A stretch of 64,000 nt of DNA from JACPNO01 sp963825405 (GTDB lineage: Bacteria > Acidobacteriota > Terriglobia > Bryobacterales > Bryobacteraceae). The notes beneath the pieces are model-generated. The model worked only from the letters and a program-made list of their open reading frames with translations, was not told the DNA's origin and made no database searches. Below, piece by piece: positions 1-9,124 of the stretch; position 1 is the first letter of the stretch, and each line of letters starts with the position of its first letter. The stretch is from assembly GCA_963825405.1 (NCBI GenBank), contig CAWGTB010000001.1:124001-188000 (forward strand). The letters run 5' to 3'. The translations under genes and the position numbers were made by a program.

Positions 1-960
1 GATTTGATTCGCGCGCTGCTGGTGGTCTTTCTCATCTTCGCCACCGACATCCGGCACATCTACGCCATCTTTTTCGCGTTGAGCACGGTGTCGAGTTTTT
101 TCATCCCCGCGCAAACTGTGACGCTCCGTACTCTGTGCCCGCCAGAGGGGCTGATGGCGGCCAACGCGCTGATGTCCCAAGCCATTCAGGTGACGCAGAT
201 CGTAAGCCCCGCCATCGCGGGCGTTCTGGTTGCCACCGCCGGCCCGAATTTTTGCTACTACTTCGACGCCGCGAGCTTTCTGTTTTCCGCGTTCATGGTC
301 TCCGGCATCGCCGTTCATCGCGAACCGCAGGCGGGCGCCCAAAACGTGCGCGCGCTGCTGGCCGATCTCACCACCGGCTTAAAATTCATCTTCACCCACA
401 GCACCATTTCCTTCGTGATGATTTCGATGACCGTCGGCATGTTCGCCATTCGCTGCTTCGGCGCGCTTCTGGCGGTTTACGTGCGCGACGTGCTGTCGGC
501 CGGCTCAGCCACGTTCGGCGTTCTGAATTCGCTCATCGGCGTGGGCATGATCGTTGGCACGCAGGTGGTTCACCGTTTCGCCGCCAAGCGATCCAAGAAT
601 CATCTGGTGGTTTTCGGACTGCTGCTGTCCGGCCTGTTCATCCTGTTGCCGGCGGCGTCGGCCACGTTGACAGCCACCGTGATCGGCATGCTCGGGCTCG
701 GCTTCGGCGTGGCGTTTATTTTCATTCCGGCGTCGACCATGCTGCAACAGGTGACGCCGGCCAACATGCTGGGGCGCGTCAGCAGCAGTTTGTGGAGCGC
801 TCTGGCCCTCACGCAGGTGGCCGCGCTGACGCTGTCCGGGTCTACCGCGCAAATCATCGGCATCCGCAATTTGTACTTCGCAAGCGCCGCCTTGCTCGTG
901 CTTATCGCCGCCGCCGGCTGGCGTAAACTAGCGTCGCAGGAAGTTTCCCCCGTAAAATAA
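1..960 (+). CDS. MFS transporter, C-terminal part (5' truncated by window)
   Basis: The reading frame is open at the left edge and ends at TAA 958-960. The roughly 319 visible residues are mostly hydrophobic, with about eight or nine membrane segments. A cytoplasmic loop rich in charged residues (around residues 95-115) separates two halves, as in the major facilitator superfamily. The order of segments and phrases such as FFIPAQTVTLRTL and IPASTMLQQVTPANMLGRV resemble the EntS/MFS_3 drug or siderophore exporter group. The likely role is proton-driven efflux at the inner membrane. The substrate cannot be read from the sequence. The next gene starts 4 bases downstream, so they may be co-transcribed. 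The true start lies outside the window. Confidence 0.8.
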   Translation, partial: DLIRALLVVFLIFATDIRHIYAIFFALSTVSSFFIPAQTVTLRTLCPPEGLMAANALMSQAIQVTQIVSPAIAGVLVATAGPNFCYYFDAASFLFSAFMVSGIAVHREPQAGAQNVRALLADLTTGLKFIFTHSTISFVMISMTVGMFAIRCFGALLAVYVRDVLSAGSATFGVLNSLIGVGMIVGTQVVHRFAAKRSKNHLVVFGLLLSGLFILLPAASATLTATVIGMLGLGFGVAFIFIPASTMLQQVTPANMLGRVSSSLWSALALTQVAALTLSGSTAQIIGIRNLYFASAALLVLIAAAGWRKLASQEVSPVK

Positions 961-964
961 GTGG

Positions 965-2150
965 ATGGCTGATCCCACCGATTCGTTTTATCGCATCCAG
1001 AAGTTGCCGCCCTACGTTTTCGCCGTCATCAATGAGATGAAGGCGCGAGCGCGTGCCGCGCAGCAGGATGTGATCGATCTCGGCATGGGCAATCCCGATG
1101 GCGCTACGCCGCGCGTGGTGGTCAACAAGCTGATCGAAGCCACCAAGAATCCGCGCAACCATCGCTACTCGGTATCGCGCGGCATTCCGCATCTGCGGCA
1201 GGAAATCGTCAAGCGCTATAAGGCCAATTACGACGTCGATCTCGATCCCGACTCGGAAGCCATCGTCACCATCGGTGCGAAAGATGCGCTCGCGCATTTG
1301 CTGTTCGCCGTCGTCGGTCCGGATGACGCGGTGGTTTCGCCGAATCCCGCCTATCCGATTCATCAGTACGGCGTCATCATGGCCGAGGGGCACGCCTGCA
1401 TGCTGCCCATGCCGGACGCCGCGACTTTTCTCAGCGGCCTCGAAGACCTGTACCGGCGCTCCACGCGCAAGCCGAAACTGATTCTGATTTCGTTCCCGCA
1501 CAATCCCACCACCACCTGCGTCGATCTGGATTTCTTTCGCGAGATCGTCGCGCATGGCGCGCCATCACGGCTCGCTGGTGGTGCACGATTTCGCGTACGC
1601 CGATCTTGGTTTCGACGGCTACAAGCCGCCCAGCATTCTGCAGGTGGAGGGAGCCAAGGACGTCGCGGTTGAAATTTTTTCGCTCTCGAAAAGCTACAAC
1701 ATGGCCGGCTGGCGCGTGGGTTTCTGCGTGGGGAATCCGCGCATGATCGGCGCGTTGGCGCGCATCAAGAGCTACCTGGATTACGGCGTGTTTCAGCCGA
1801 TACAGATCGCCTCCATCATCGCCCTGCGCGATTGTGAAGAGGACACCAAAAAGATTTGCGCGCTGTATCAAAGGCGTCGCGACGTGCTGGTGACGGGACT
1901 CAAACGCGCAGGCTGGCCGGTCGAGCCTCCGCGCGGATCGATGTTTCTGTGGGCGCCGATTCCGGAGAAATATCGCGCCATCGGTTCGCTGGAATTTTCC
2001 AAATTGATGCTGGAAAAAGCGCTGGTGGCTGTATCGCCGGGCATCGGATTCGGCCCGCTGGGCGAAGGCCACGTGCGTTTCGCGCTGGTGGAGAACGAGC
2101 ATCGCTTGCGCCAGGCCACGCGGTCCATCAAGAAATTCCTCAGCGAGTAA
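965..2150 (+). CDS. PLP-dependent aminotransferase, AlaC-like (one frameshift)
   Basis: Fold-type I aminotransferase of about 394 residues, closest in character to the AlaC alanine/LL-DAP aminotransferase group, which moves amino groups between alanine or similar amino acids and 2-oxoglutarate in the cytoplasm. The N-terminal part has DLGMGNPDGATP and the SFPHNPTTT substrate/PLP loop. The C-terminal part carries VVHDFAYADLGFDG and the lysine motif SLSKSYNMAGWRVGF, whose K binds PLP. The two halves are in different frames: the switch lies near 1553-1560 (net +1), in the run GCGCATGGCGCGCC. The product reads continuously if one base is removed, so a sequence error is likelier than a real break. 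Start ATG 965; tsaD follows 2 bases after the stop. The exact substrate is uncertain. Confidence 0.85.
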
Positions 2151-2152
2151 GC

Positions 2153-3226
2153 GTGCGCATTCTGGCCATCGAATCGTCGTGCGACGAGACCGCGGCTGCG
2201 GTGGTCGAAGATGGCGAGCGCGTGCTTTCCTCCGTGGTCGCGTCGCAGCTCAGCACGCACGCAAAGTATGGCGGCGTCGTGCCGGAACTGGCTTCGCGTG
2301 AGCATTTGCGCGCCATCGTGCCGGTGGTCCGCGCCGCGCTCGAGCAGGCTCACACTGGTTACGAAGATCTCGCGGCAATCGCTGCCACGGTTGGACCCGG
2401 ACTGGTCGGCTCGTTGCTGGTGGGTCTGACGTTTGCCAAATCGCTGGCCTTCGCGCGCGGGCTTCCGCTGATCGGCGTCAATCATGTGGAAGGTCACATT
2501 CACGCCGTGATTCTTGAAGCGCGGCCGGAATTTCCCGCGCTCGCGATGGTGGTGAGCGGCGGCCACACGCATTTGTTCGAAGTGCAGGGTGACGCTGGCG
2601 CGTTGCAATATCGGCTGCTCGGAAAAACGCGCGACGACGCCGCCGGCGAAGCGTTCGACAAGGTTGCGAAGTTACTGGGCTTCGGCTATCCCGGTGGCGC
2701 GATCATCGACAAGCTCGCGCCGCATGGCAACGCGCAGGCGGTGACCTTCACCCTCGCAAAGATGAAAGGCAATGCGCTCGATTTCAGTTTCAGCGGCCTC
2801 AAGACGGCTGTGCTGCGCTGGGTGGAAGCGCGCGATCTGGGCGCTGAAATCAAATCGCGGCGCGAATTATTGACGCAAAATCCCACTCCCTCCACCGAAG
2901 AATGGCTGGCCGTAACGCCGCGCGCCACTCTCGACCTGCTGGCATCTTTTCAACGCACCGTGATCCGCGAGTTATTGCGGCACGCTGCGGCAGCGGCCGA
3001 ATCGCGCAACGTGCGCTCGCTGATTATCTCGGGCGGCGTGGCCTGCAATGCGGGACTGCGCGCCGCCGCGCGCGCCGAGCGCTTCGCGTATCTGGTATAT
3101 TTCCCCACGCCAGCGCTATCCACGGACAATGCCGCGATGATCGCCGCCGCCGCTTTTCCGAAATTTATGCACGGAGAATTCGCCGAGTTGAGCATCGCCG
3201 CGCAGGCTAATTTGACGCTGGCGTGA
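2153..3226 (+). CDS. tsaD: tRNA N6-adenosine threonylcarbamoyltransferase
   Basis: TsaD transfers the threonylcarbamoyl group onto A37 of ANN-decoding tRNAs, acting with TsaB, TsaE and TsaC in the cytoplasm. The protein opens with the ASKHA phosphate motif ILAIESSCDET. It has the metal-binding HVEGH motif (His111 and His115), SGGHTH, and the conserved KTRDDAAGEAFDK and SGGVACN blocks. The length of 357 residues is normal. The frame stays open far upstream into the aminotransferase gene, but homology begins at GTG 2153, two bases after the aminotransferase stop, so GTG is chosen. The tight spacing suggests translational coupling. No defect is visible. Confidence 0.95.
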   Translation: MRILAIESSCDETAAAVVEDGERVLSSVVASQLSTHAKYGGVVPELASREHLRAIVPVVRAALEQAHTGYEDLAAIAATVGPGLVGSLLVGLTFAKSLAFARGLPLIGVNHVEGHIHAVILEARPEFPALAMVVSGGHTHLFEVQGDAGALQYRLLGKTRDDAAGEAFDKVAKLLGFGYPGGAIIDKLAPHGNAQAVTFTLAKMKGNALDFSFSGLKTAVLRWVEARDLGAEIKSRRELLTQNPTPSTEEWLAVTPRATLDLLASFQRTVIRELLRHAAAAAESRNVRSLIISGGVACNAGLRAAARAERFAYLVYFPTPALSTDNAAMIAAAAFPKFMHGEFAELSIAAQANLTLA

Positions 3227-3253
3227 AGGCGCGCAACCGGCAGTGTCTCAGTC

Positions 3254-3565
3254 TCACTTCTCGGGCCGCTTTCTTATTTGAGTCCAATACTCATCGTTGA
3301 CATCAGCGTCAATCTCAGTGGCAATGTTGGTAGCGTACAGCGCATCACGGCCATCCTTTCGAGGGCCGGAAATCCAGTAGTCGTCGCCAGTTTCAACATC
3401 GTAATAGTTGGCCTTAAATCCCCCGCCCTTCAGGCTGCGGAACTCCTTGCCGCGATAGTAGATCGTGGCTCCGGTCTTGGAATAAGTCACCCGTCCGATC
3501 CTGGCAGGGCCGGTAAGTTCGCCAGCCTTGCATTCGATATACATGACTCTTGTTTTGTGGCCCAT
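3254..3565 (-). CDS. conserved hypothetical protein, 103 aa
   Basis: Small soluble protein beginning MGHKTRVMYIECKAGEL and containing GPARIGRVTYSKTGATIYY, a GKEFRSLKGGGFKANYYD stretch and an acidic C-terminus. It resembles a small conserved family of unknown function seen in many unrelated bacteria: basic and aromatic, with predicted beta strands and no catalytic motif I can name. It sits convergent to tsaD and divergent from the hydrolase gene at 3611. Start ATG 3565. I recognise the family look but not a function. Confidence 0.7.
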   Translation of the reverse strand: MGHKTRVMYIECKAGELTGPARIGRVTYSKTGATIYYRGKEFRSLKGGGFKANYYDVETGDDYWISGPRKDGRDALYATNIATEIDADVNDEYWTQIRKRPEK

Positions 3566-3610
3566 GAGGTCGCCTCTCGGTTTGCAACCAGCTCTGATAA
3601 AATCTCACGC

Positions 3611-5604
3611 ATGTTGAGCCTGTTGCAACGTGGTTTCATCCTGCTCGCGTTCCTCTCGTCGCTGGCCTCGGCCGCATTGCTGCGCGTCGAACTCTCCCAG
3701 CGTTCCGACGTGCTCGATGGCAAGCCGTTCGGCGAAGTCGGGCCTTACGAACGCCTCATCGGCAAAGCTTATTTCGCGGTCGATCCCGCCAATCCCGCCA
3801 ACCAGATCATCGTCGATATCGACAAAGCCCCGCGCAGCGAAAAAGGCCTGGTCGAATTCTCGGCGGACATCTACGTGCTGAAGCCGCGCGATCCGGCGTG
3901 GAGCAACGGCTCCGTGCTGTTCGAAGTGTCGAACCGCGGCGGTAAAGGCATGCTCGGGATGTTCAACCGTGCCACGGGATCGCTCGATCCGCGCGACCCG
4001 GAGCATTTCGGCGACGGCTTTCTGCTGCAGCGCGGCTACACGCTGGTCTGGCTCGGCTGGCAATTCGATCCGCCACGCGCGAAGGGCTCATGCGCCTGTA
4101 CGCGCCGATTGCTAAAGATGGCGATCGCACCATCACCGGTCTGGTGCGTTCCGAAGTGGTCGTCGACAAAAAGGAAACCAGCCATTCGCTCGCCGATCGC
4201 GACCACATTTCCTACGCGCCGGCAAATCCCGACGACCCCAAGCTCACGCTCACCGTGCGCGATCGCATCGATGGCGCGCGCAGAACCATTCCACGCGGCG
4301 ATTGGAAAATCGAAGACCGCTCGCGCCTGATGATGCCCGCCGGATTCGAGCCGGGGAAAATTTATGAGCTGGTTTACACCGCGCAAGATCCGGTGCTGGT
4401 TGGTCTCGGCCCCGCGGCCGTGCGCGACCTCATCGCGTTCCTGAAATATGGCGGCAACGGAGTCACCGTGCTGGGCGATCAAGCGAATTTCATGAAGCGC
4501 GCCTATGCCTTCGGCGCTTCCCAGAGCGGGCGCTTCCTGCGCACGTTTCTTTATTACGGATTCAATCGCGACGAAAAGAATCGCCAAGTGTTCGACGGCG
4601 TTCTCTCCCACGTGGCCGGCGCCGGCCGAGGCAGTTTCAACCAACGTTTCGGCCAGGCGTCGCGCGACGGACATCCGTTTCTCAACATGCTTTATCCCAC
4701 GGATGTTTTTCCATTCACCGATCTCGATGAGACCGATCCCGAAAGCGGTCTCGCCGACGGCCTGCTGCGCCGACCGATCCAGGACCACACCGTGCCCAAG
4801 ATTTTCTACACCAATTCTTCGTACGAATATTACGGCCGCGCGGCGTCGCTTATTCACATCAGTCCCGATGGACAGAAGGACGCGCCTATTGCCGATTCGA
4901 CGCGCATATATATGATGACCGGCGGGCAACACGGGCCGAGTGCGTTTCCGCCCGCACGGACTAACACGCAGAATCTAACCAATCCGAATAACTATCTTTG
5001 GACGATGCGCGCGCTGTTGGGCGCGCTCGATGGCTGGGTGGCGCGCGGCAAGGAGCCGCCGCCTTCGCAATATCCGCACATCGCGCAGGACACGCTAGTG
5101 CCGCTGGGCGCGGTGCAATTTCCCAAAATCCCAGGCGTGGCGTTCCCCACGCGCATGCTGCAGGCATATCACGTGGATTACGGGCCGCAATTCCGCGACA
5201 AGGGAATCGTGACCATCGATCCGCCCAAGGTGGGCAAGCCGTTCCGCATGCTGGTGCCGCAGGTGGATCGCGACGGCAATGAGACCTCAGGCATTCGGAT
5301 GCCGGAGGTGCAGGTGCCGCTCGCGACTTACACGGGATGGAATTTGCGTAAGCCGGAGGTGGGCGCGCCCGATGAACTGTTCAGCATGACTGGCTCGTTC
5401 ATTCCGTTCCCCAAGACCAAGGCTGAACGCGTCGCGAATGGTGATCCGCGTTTGTCGATCGAGGAGCGCTACGCGAGCAAGCAGGAATATCTGGACAAAA
5501 TCGAAGCCGCCGCGCGCGGATTGGTTTCATCGGGATTTCTGTTGGCGGGCGATGTGCCGAAAGTGGTTGAGCGCAGCGCGGCCGAGTGGGATTATTTGCA
5601 TTAG
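3611..5604 (+). CDS. exported alpha/beta-hydrolase domain protein (one frameshift)
   Basis: About 664 residues. ATG 3611 starts a signal peptide (basic start, hydrophobic core, ASA cleavage site), so the protein is exported. The body matches the large secreted alpha/beta-hydrolase-domain family common in Acidobacteria: N-terminal beta-rich part, then YAFGASQSGRFLRTFLYYG, whose Gly-x-Ser-x-Gly-like GASQSGR holds the likely nucleophile. Later come ease-of-access loops and TGGQHG, whose His may complete the triad. The frame changes near 4083-4090 (net -1) around AAGGG; adding one base restores PRAxGLMRLYAP. The substrate is unknown, and esterase or amidase activity is inferred only. The 3' end abuts a palindromic repeat. 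Confidence 0.8.
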
Positions 5605-5610
5605 GCGAGA

Positions 5611-5704
5611 AGGGCGGGTTTGAAACCCTCCCCTACAACGGCAACACTCCGTCCTCCGACGACAATCCGGCATCACATGTAGGGGCGGGTTTCAAACCCG
5701 CCCT
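5611..5704. repeat. pair of inverted palindromic repeats (REP/BIME-like)
   Basis: A 27-base unit at 5611-5637 and its reverse complement at 5678-5704 agree at 26 of 27 bases, and each unit is itself a palindrome (core GGGCGGGTTTGAAACCCGCC). A third, shorter copy lies at 55871-55895. The second unit ends in TTTTTT and could act as a terminator for the hydrolase gene at 3611. The repeat also encodes the last residues of the LpxK part of the neighbouring minus-strand gene (motif GLKPAPT). Confidence 0.85.
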
Positions 5705-8020
5705 TTTTTCGACCGCCGCCATTAATTCCGGTTCCCGCTCCACCCGGCAGCGAATTTTCAGCCAATAGATAGACAGGCCCGCGGATTCCGGCAGATTGAT
5801 CGCATCTTTTTCGGTCGTAACCGCCGCAGAAAAGCGCTTGGCCATCGTCTCAATCTCCTCCGGCGCGTAGCGATGATGGTCGGGAAACGTGACGCGATCG
5901 ATCGGCTTGATGCCTAGGCTTTCCAGCGTGCTCCAAAACGATTGCGGATTGCCCAATCCACAAAACGCGCCCACCGGCGTCGAGGCAAGCTCTTCCAGCG
6001 GAACCTGGCGGCCGCTCCCGTGCTCCACCCAATATTCCGGGATCACGCTCGCCCGGAAGATCGGCGCGCGCGCATTGTATTCGCGCAAACGCTTCTCAAT
6101 AGCGTCGAGCGCGCGTCCCTGATCGCTTCGCGTAATCACGAAAATATCGGCACGTGCCAGCGACTCGAGTGGCTCGCGCAAACGCCCGAGCGGGATCTGC
6201 GCGCAATCCCCAAAGGGATCGATCGCGTCAATCAGCACGATATCCAGGCGGCGGTCAAGGCGCAGGTGCTGGAAACCGTCGTCCATCAGAATCACGTCGA
6301 GCGGAAAGCGTTCAGCAAGAAGCCGGCCCGTTGCGAAGCGATCCGCGCCAATACCGACCGGCGCAAGGCCGCTTTGTAGGAATAGCTGCGGCTCATCGCC
6401 GGTCTGGCTGGCAGGCCGTTTAGCTCCCGGCTCGAGGATTAAATGCTTCTCGCCCGATTGCCGTCCATAGCCGCGCGTCACGATACCGCAACGGTGGCCC
6501 TCCTTTTTCATCTGCGCCGCCAGATAAATAACAAACGGCGTTTTGCCGGTGCCACCTGCCGTGATGTTGCCCACGCTGATGACTGGCGTAGTCAAGCTGC
6601 GGCGCAATCGCAAATCGCGCGCGCGTTTCCACGCTCCGCCCCAAGCCCACAATTGCGCGAGGGATGCGAAGATCATCCGCGCAGGCAGCGGCGGCGCGAA
6701 GCAGGGCAGCGCCGCGGCTTCCACTTGCCGAATCCGCCCTAGGGCACGTTCGGTTGCACCGCCGTGAGATTCCGCTGCTGCCTTGGCGCGTGTTCCCAGG
6801 CCGTCCGCCAGCTTGGAATCCGCTAGCAGACGGCCCACCGCCGTCGCCAACTCCCCGCTGCCGCGAATCTCCACGTACGCATTCTTCGCGCGAAAATCTT
6901 CAGCGATCTCGCGAAAATTTTCCATGTGCGGACCGCAAATGACGGGACGCGCAAAAAATGCTGGCTCCAAGATATTGTGTCCGCCGCGCTCGACCAGCGT
7001 GCCGCCCATGAACACCACGTTGGCAAAGCGAAACACGCCGGCCAGCTCACCGATCGAATCCAGCAGCAGAACGCCCGGCAATGCGAGGACGGCGAGCGCG
7101 CTGCGGCGCACGAAGCGAATTCCGGCGCGCTCCAGTTTCTCGGCGGCCAGTGCAAAGCGTTCCGGCTTGCGCGGCGCCAGGATCAGCAGCAGGCCCGCGC
7201 GCTCACGGGCCAACTCCTGAAAAGCCGCGATCACCACATCGTCTTCATCCGGATCCGTGGCGGCAGCGGGCGGCATGGTGCTGGCCGCGATCCAAATTTC
7301 CGGCGCATGAAGACGATCCAAAAGCTCTGCGATTTCGCCGTTCACCTTGACCGCGTCCGGATCGAAATCGTACTTGAGATTTCCAATCACCTCTACACGC
7401 CCCGCCGGTGCCCCGGTCGCGATAAATCGTTCGCGCATGGCCGAGCTCTGCACCAGGACGGCGTCGGGCCAGCGCAAAACATGGCGGAAGAACCAATGCA
7501 TACCGCGATAGCGCGCGGCGGCGCGATCCGAAATCCGCCCGTTGAGCAGCAGCAATCCACAGCCGGTCCGTTTCACTTCGCGAAACAGATTTGGCCAGAT
7601 TTCCGTTTCCGCCACGATCACCAGCGCCGGACGCAGCGCGCGCAAAACCGCCCGCAAGGCGAAGGCATAATCCAGCGGAGCATAAAAAATTCCCGCCGCA
7701 TTCGCCCCCAGCTTTTCCCGCGCGATGGCATGGCCCGCCAGCGTCCCCGCTGAGACGAACAGCGGCGCACGCGGATATTCCCGGCGCAGGAGGCCAACCA
7801 GCCCCTGCAGCGAGATCACCTCGCCCACCGAAACCGCATGCAACCAAATCGCTCCGGCGGCAGTCTGCCTATAGGAGCGGGGAAGCCGGCCCAGCCGCTC
7901 GCTCAAAGAAGTAAAATAGGCGGGGTTGCGGAAACCGCGGTACAGGAAATAACCGGCCACCACCGGAAATAGCAGCGTCTCGAGCAGCCGGTAGAGGAAA
8001 TAGATGCCTTTTGTTTTCAA
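5633..8020 (-). CDS. waaA-lpxK: fused Kdo transferase / lipid A 4'-kinase (WaaA-LpxK)
   Basis: One open frame joins two lipid A enzymes, 795 residues from TTG 8020. Residues about 1-430 are WaaA (KdtA): an N-terminal membrane anchor, then the GT30 fold with WLHAVSVGE (catalytic Glu), VIVAETEIWPNLF, and the CMP-Kdo site FMGGTLVERGGHNILEP. It adds Kdo to lipid IVA. From about residue 449 comes LpxK, with P-loop GNITAGGTGKTP, VTRGYGR and DDGFQH, which phosphorylates the 4' position. Both act at the inner face of the cytoplasmic membrane. No stop or frame change separates them. Residues after about VEKRAGLKPAPT derive from an invading palindromic repeat. The start is uncertain: homology begins near YFLYRLLE, no ATG is close, and the frame extends to 8068. 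Confidence 0.9.
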   Translation of the reverse strand: MKTKGIYFLYRLLETLLFPVVAGYFLYRGFRNPAYFTSLSERLGRLPRSYRQTAAGAIWLHAVSVGEVISLQGLVGLLRREYPRAPLFVSAGTLAGHAIAREKLGANAAGIFYAPLDYAFALRAVLRALRPALVIVAETEIWPNLFREVKRTGCGLLLLNGRISDRAAARYRGMHWFFRHVLRWPDAVLVQSSAMRERFIATGAPAGRVEVIGNLKYDFDPDAVKVNGEIAELLDRLHAPEIWIAASTMPPAAATDPDEDDVVIAAFQELARERAGLLLILAPRKPERFALAAEKLERAGIRFVRRSALAVLALPGVLLLDSIGELAGVFRFANVVFMGGTLVERGGHNILEPAFFARPVICGPHMENFREIAEDFRAKNAYVEIRGSGELATAVGRLLADSKLADGLGTRAKAAAESHGGATERALGRIRQVEAAALPCFAPPLPARMIFASLAQLWAWGGAWKRARDLRLRRSLTTPVISVGNITAGGTGKTPFVIYLAAQMKKEGHRCGIVTRGYGRQSGEKHLILEPGAKRPASQTGDEPQLFLQSGLAPVGIGADRFATGRLLAERFPLDVILMDDGFQHLRLDRRLDIVLIDAIDPFGDCAQIPLGRLREPLESLARADIFVITRSDQGRALDAIEKRLREYNARAPIFRASVIPEYWVEHGSGRQVPLEELASTPVGAFCGLGNPQSFWSTLESLGIKPIDRVTFPDHHRYAPEEIETMAKRFSAAVTTEKDAINLPESAGLSIYWLKIRCRVEREPELMAAVEKRAGLKPAPTCDAGLSSEDGVLPL

Positions 8021-8636
8021 ACGCTTGGCTCTTGTCCTGAGTATAGCGGCGGCGCTGGGGATGAACAAGGCGGCGGCTGCCGATAAGGATCAGCCGAAAT
8101 TCGTCATCGCCCCCGCTGCCAGTTACGCCGCGCACCAGACCAGCGAGCAGGTCACCATTGCCGCCGCCGTGGTTGAAACCGACGAGCAGGCTCGCGCGCC
8201 TTTCGGCAAATTGAATCCTTACAAATACGGTATTCTGCCGGTGCTGATCGTGATTCAGAACGATTCCAACGAAACCTTACGCTTGGACACTTTGAAGGTG
8301 GATTATGTCGCGCCCGGAGGTGAGCACGTGGAATCGACCGCGGCCGGAGACATTCGCTATTTGCATGGCGCGCGCCGGCCCAATCCGGTGAATGGCCCCA
8401 TGCCCACTGGTGCGCCGCGCATCTCCCGCCACAAGAATCCGCTAGATGCCTGGGAGATTGAAGGCCGCGCCTTTTCGGCGAAGATGATCCCGCCCGGCCA
8501 ATCCGCCGGTGGATTTTTCTACTTCCAGACCGGCCATCGCAGCGCGGCCAGCGCCTATATCAATGGGATCAAGCAAGCGCGCGCCGGCAAGGAATTGTTC
8601 TACTTCGAAATCCCGCTGCGCAACGCCACTTTTTGA
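8004..8636 (+). CDS. hypothetical exported protein, 210 aa
   Basis: ATG 8004 is preceded by GAGGAAATAG, a good ribosome site. The protein has a signal peptide (MPFVFKRLALVLSIAAALG, then AAAA), so it is likely exported. The mature part, about 185 residues, is predicted to be beta-rich, with a segment IVIQNDSNETLRLDTLKVDY typical of an immunoglobulin-like strand pair, and SARMIPPGQ-like turn residues before GGFFYF. No enzyme motif is visible. Its first 17 bases overlap the start of waaA-lpxK on the other strand, so the two genes share a head-to-head start region. Function unknown. Confidence 0.7.
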   Translation: MPFVFKRLALVLSIAAALGMNKAAAADKDQPKFVIAPAASYAAHQTSEQVTIAAAVVETDEQARAPFGKLNPYKYGILPVLIVIQNDSNETLRLDTLKVDYVAPGGEHVESTAAGDIRYLHGARRPNPVNGPMPTGAPRISRHKNPLDAWEIEGRAFSAKMIPPGQSAGGFFYFQTGHRSAASAYINGIKQARAGKELFYFEIPLRNATF

Positions 8637-8837
8637 AACATACAATCAGGATTGTTGTGAAGCGATCGCGATCTTTTCGCTGGCAGTGCCTGGATCGGAA
8701 CCCACGATCTGCGGGAACGCGAGCGGCAGCCTAAAAGCGACGGGCATTACGCTAACCGGCTGCATCCGTGCGTCCTGTCCGACCGGGCGGACGCAATCTT
8801 TGAAGTCGGAGGAAACTAAGAGATTTGGCATGTCGCC

Positions 8838-8972
8838 TTAGCGCCCGCTCAGATCGTAAAAGAACGTCGAAACGGCGTGCGGCATGGACCGCAGGCTGAC
8901 TTCACCCACCGAGACGCCAATTACGCCCATCAACATCATCGCTACTGTGGCTACCGTAAATAAACGCAACAT
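8838..8972 (-). CDS. small membrane protein, 44 aa
   Basis: Short frame from ATG 8972 with a well-spaced ribosome site (GAGGA eight bases upstream). The peptide starts MLRLFTVATVAMMLMGVIG, one hydrophobic helix that could be a signal or membrane anchor, and ends in a polar tail finishing FFYDLSGR. It lies alone in the 490-base gap between 8636 and 9125; I see nothing else in that gap (8637-8837 and 8973-9124). The ribosome site and the clean membrane helix are the only support. No family is recognised. Confidence 0.45.
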   Translation of the reverse strand: MLRLFTVATVAMMLMGVIGVSVGEVSLRSMPHAVSTFFYDLSGR

Positions 8973-9124
8973 AGTTATATTCCTCAGTCCGAGGAGACTG
9001 AATGGGCCGCCACACGGGGCGACGCCTTGTTTAATTTCGATACACCGAATTTAGCGTTATTCGCGTTTCATCACAATCGGGAAATGTCCTCCGAAGTAAT
9101 GCTATCGGTCTATGCTGCCCTGGT

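Noticed and set aside
135..926. Long open frames antisense or out of frame over many genes (for example 26875-28692 minus, 41151-43031 minus, 38836-40134 plus)
   Set aside because: They lie opposite well-recognised proteins, show GC-driven low-complexity residues (Arg, Ala, Gly, His) and no family motif. High GC makes such frames common.
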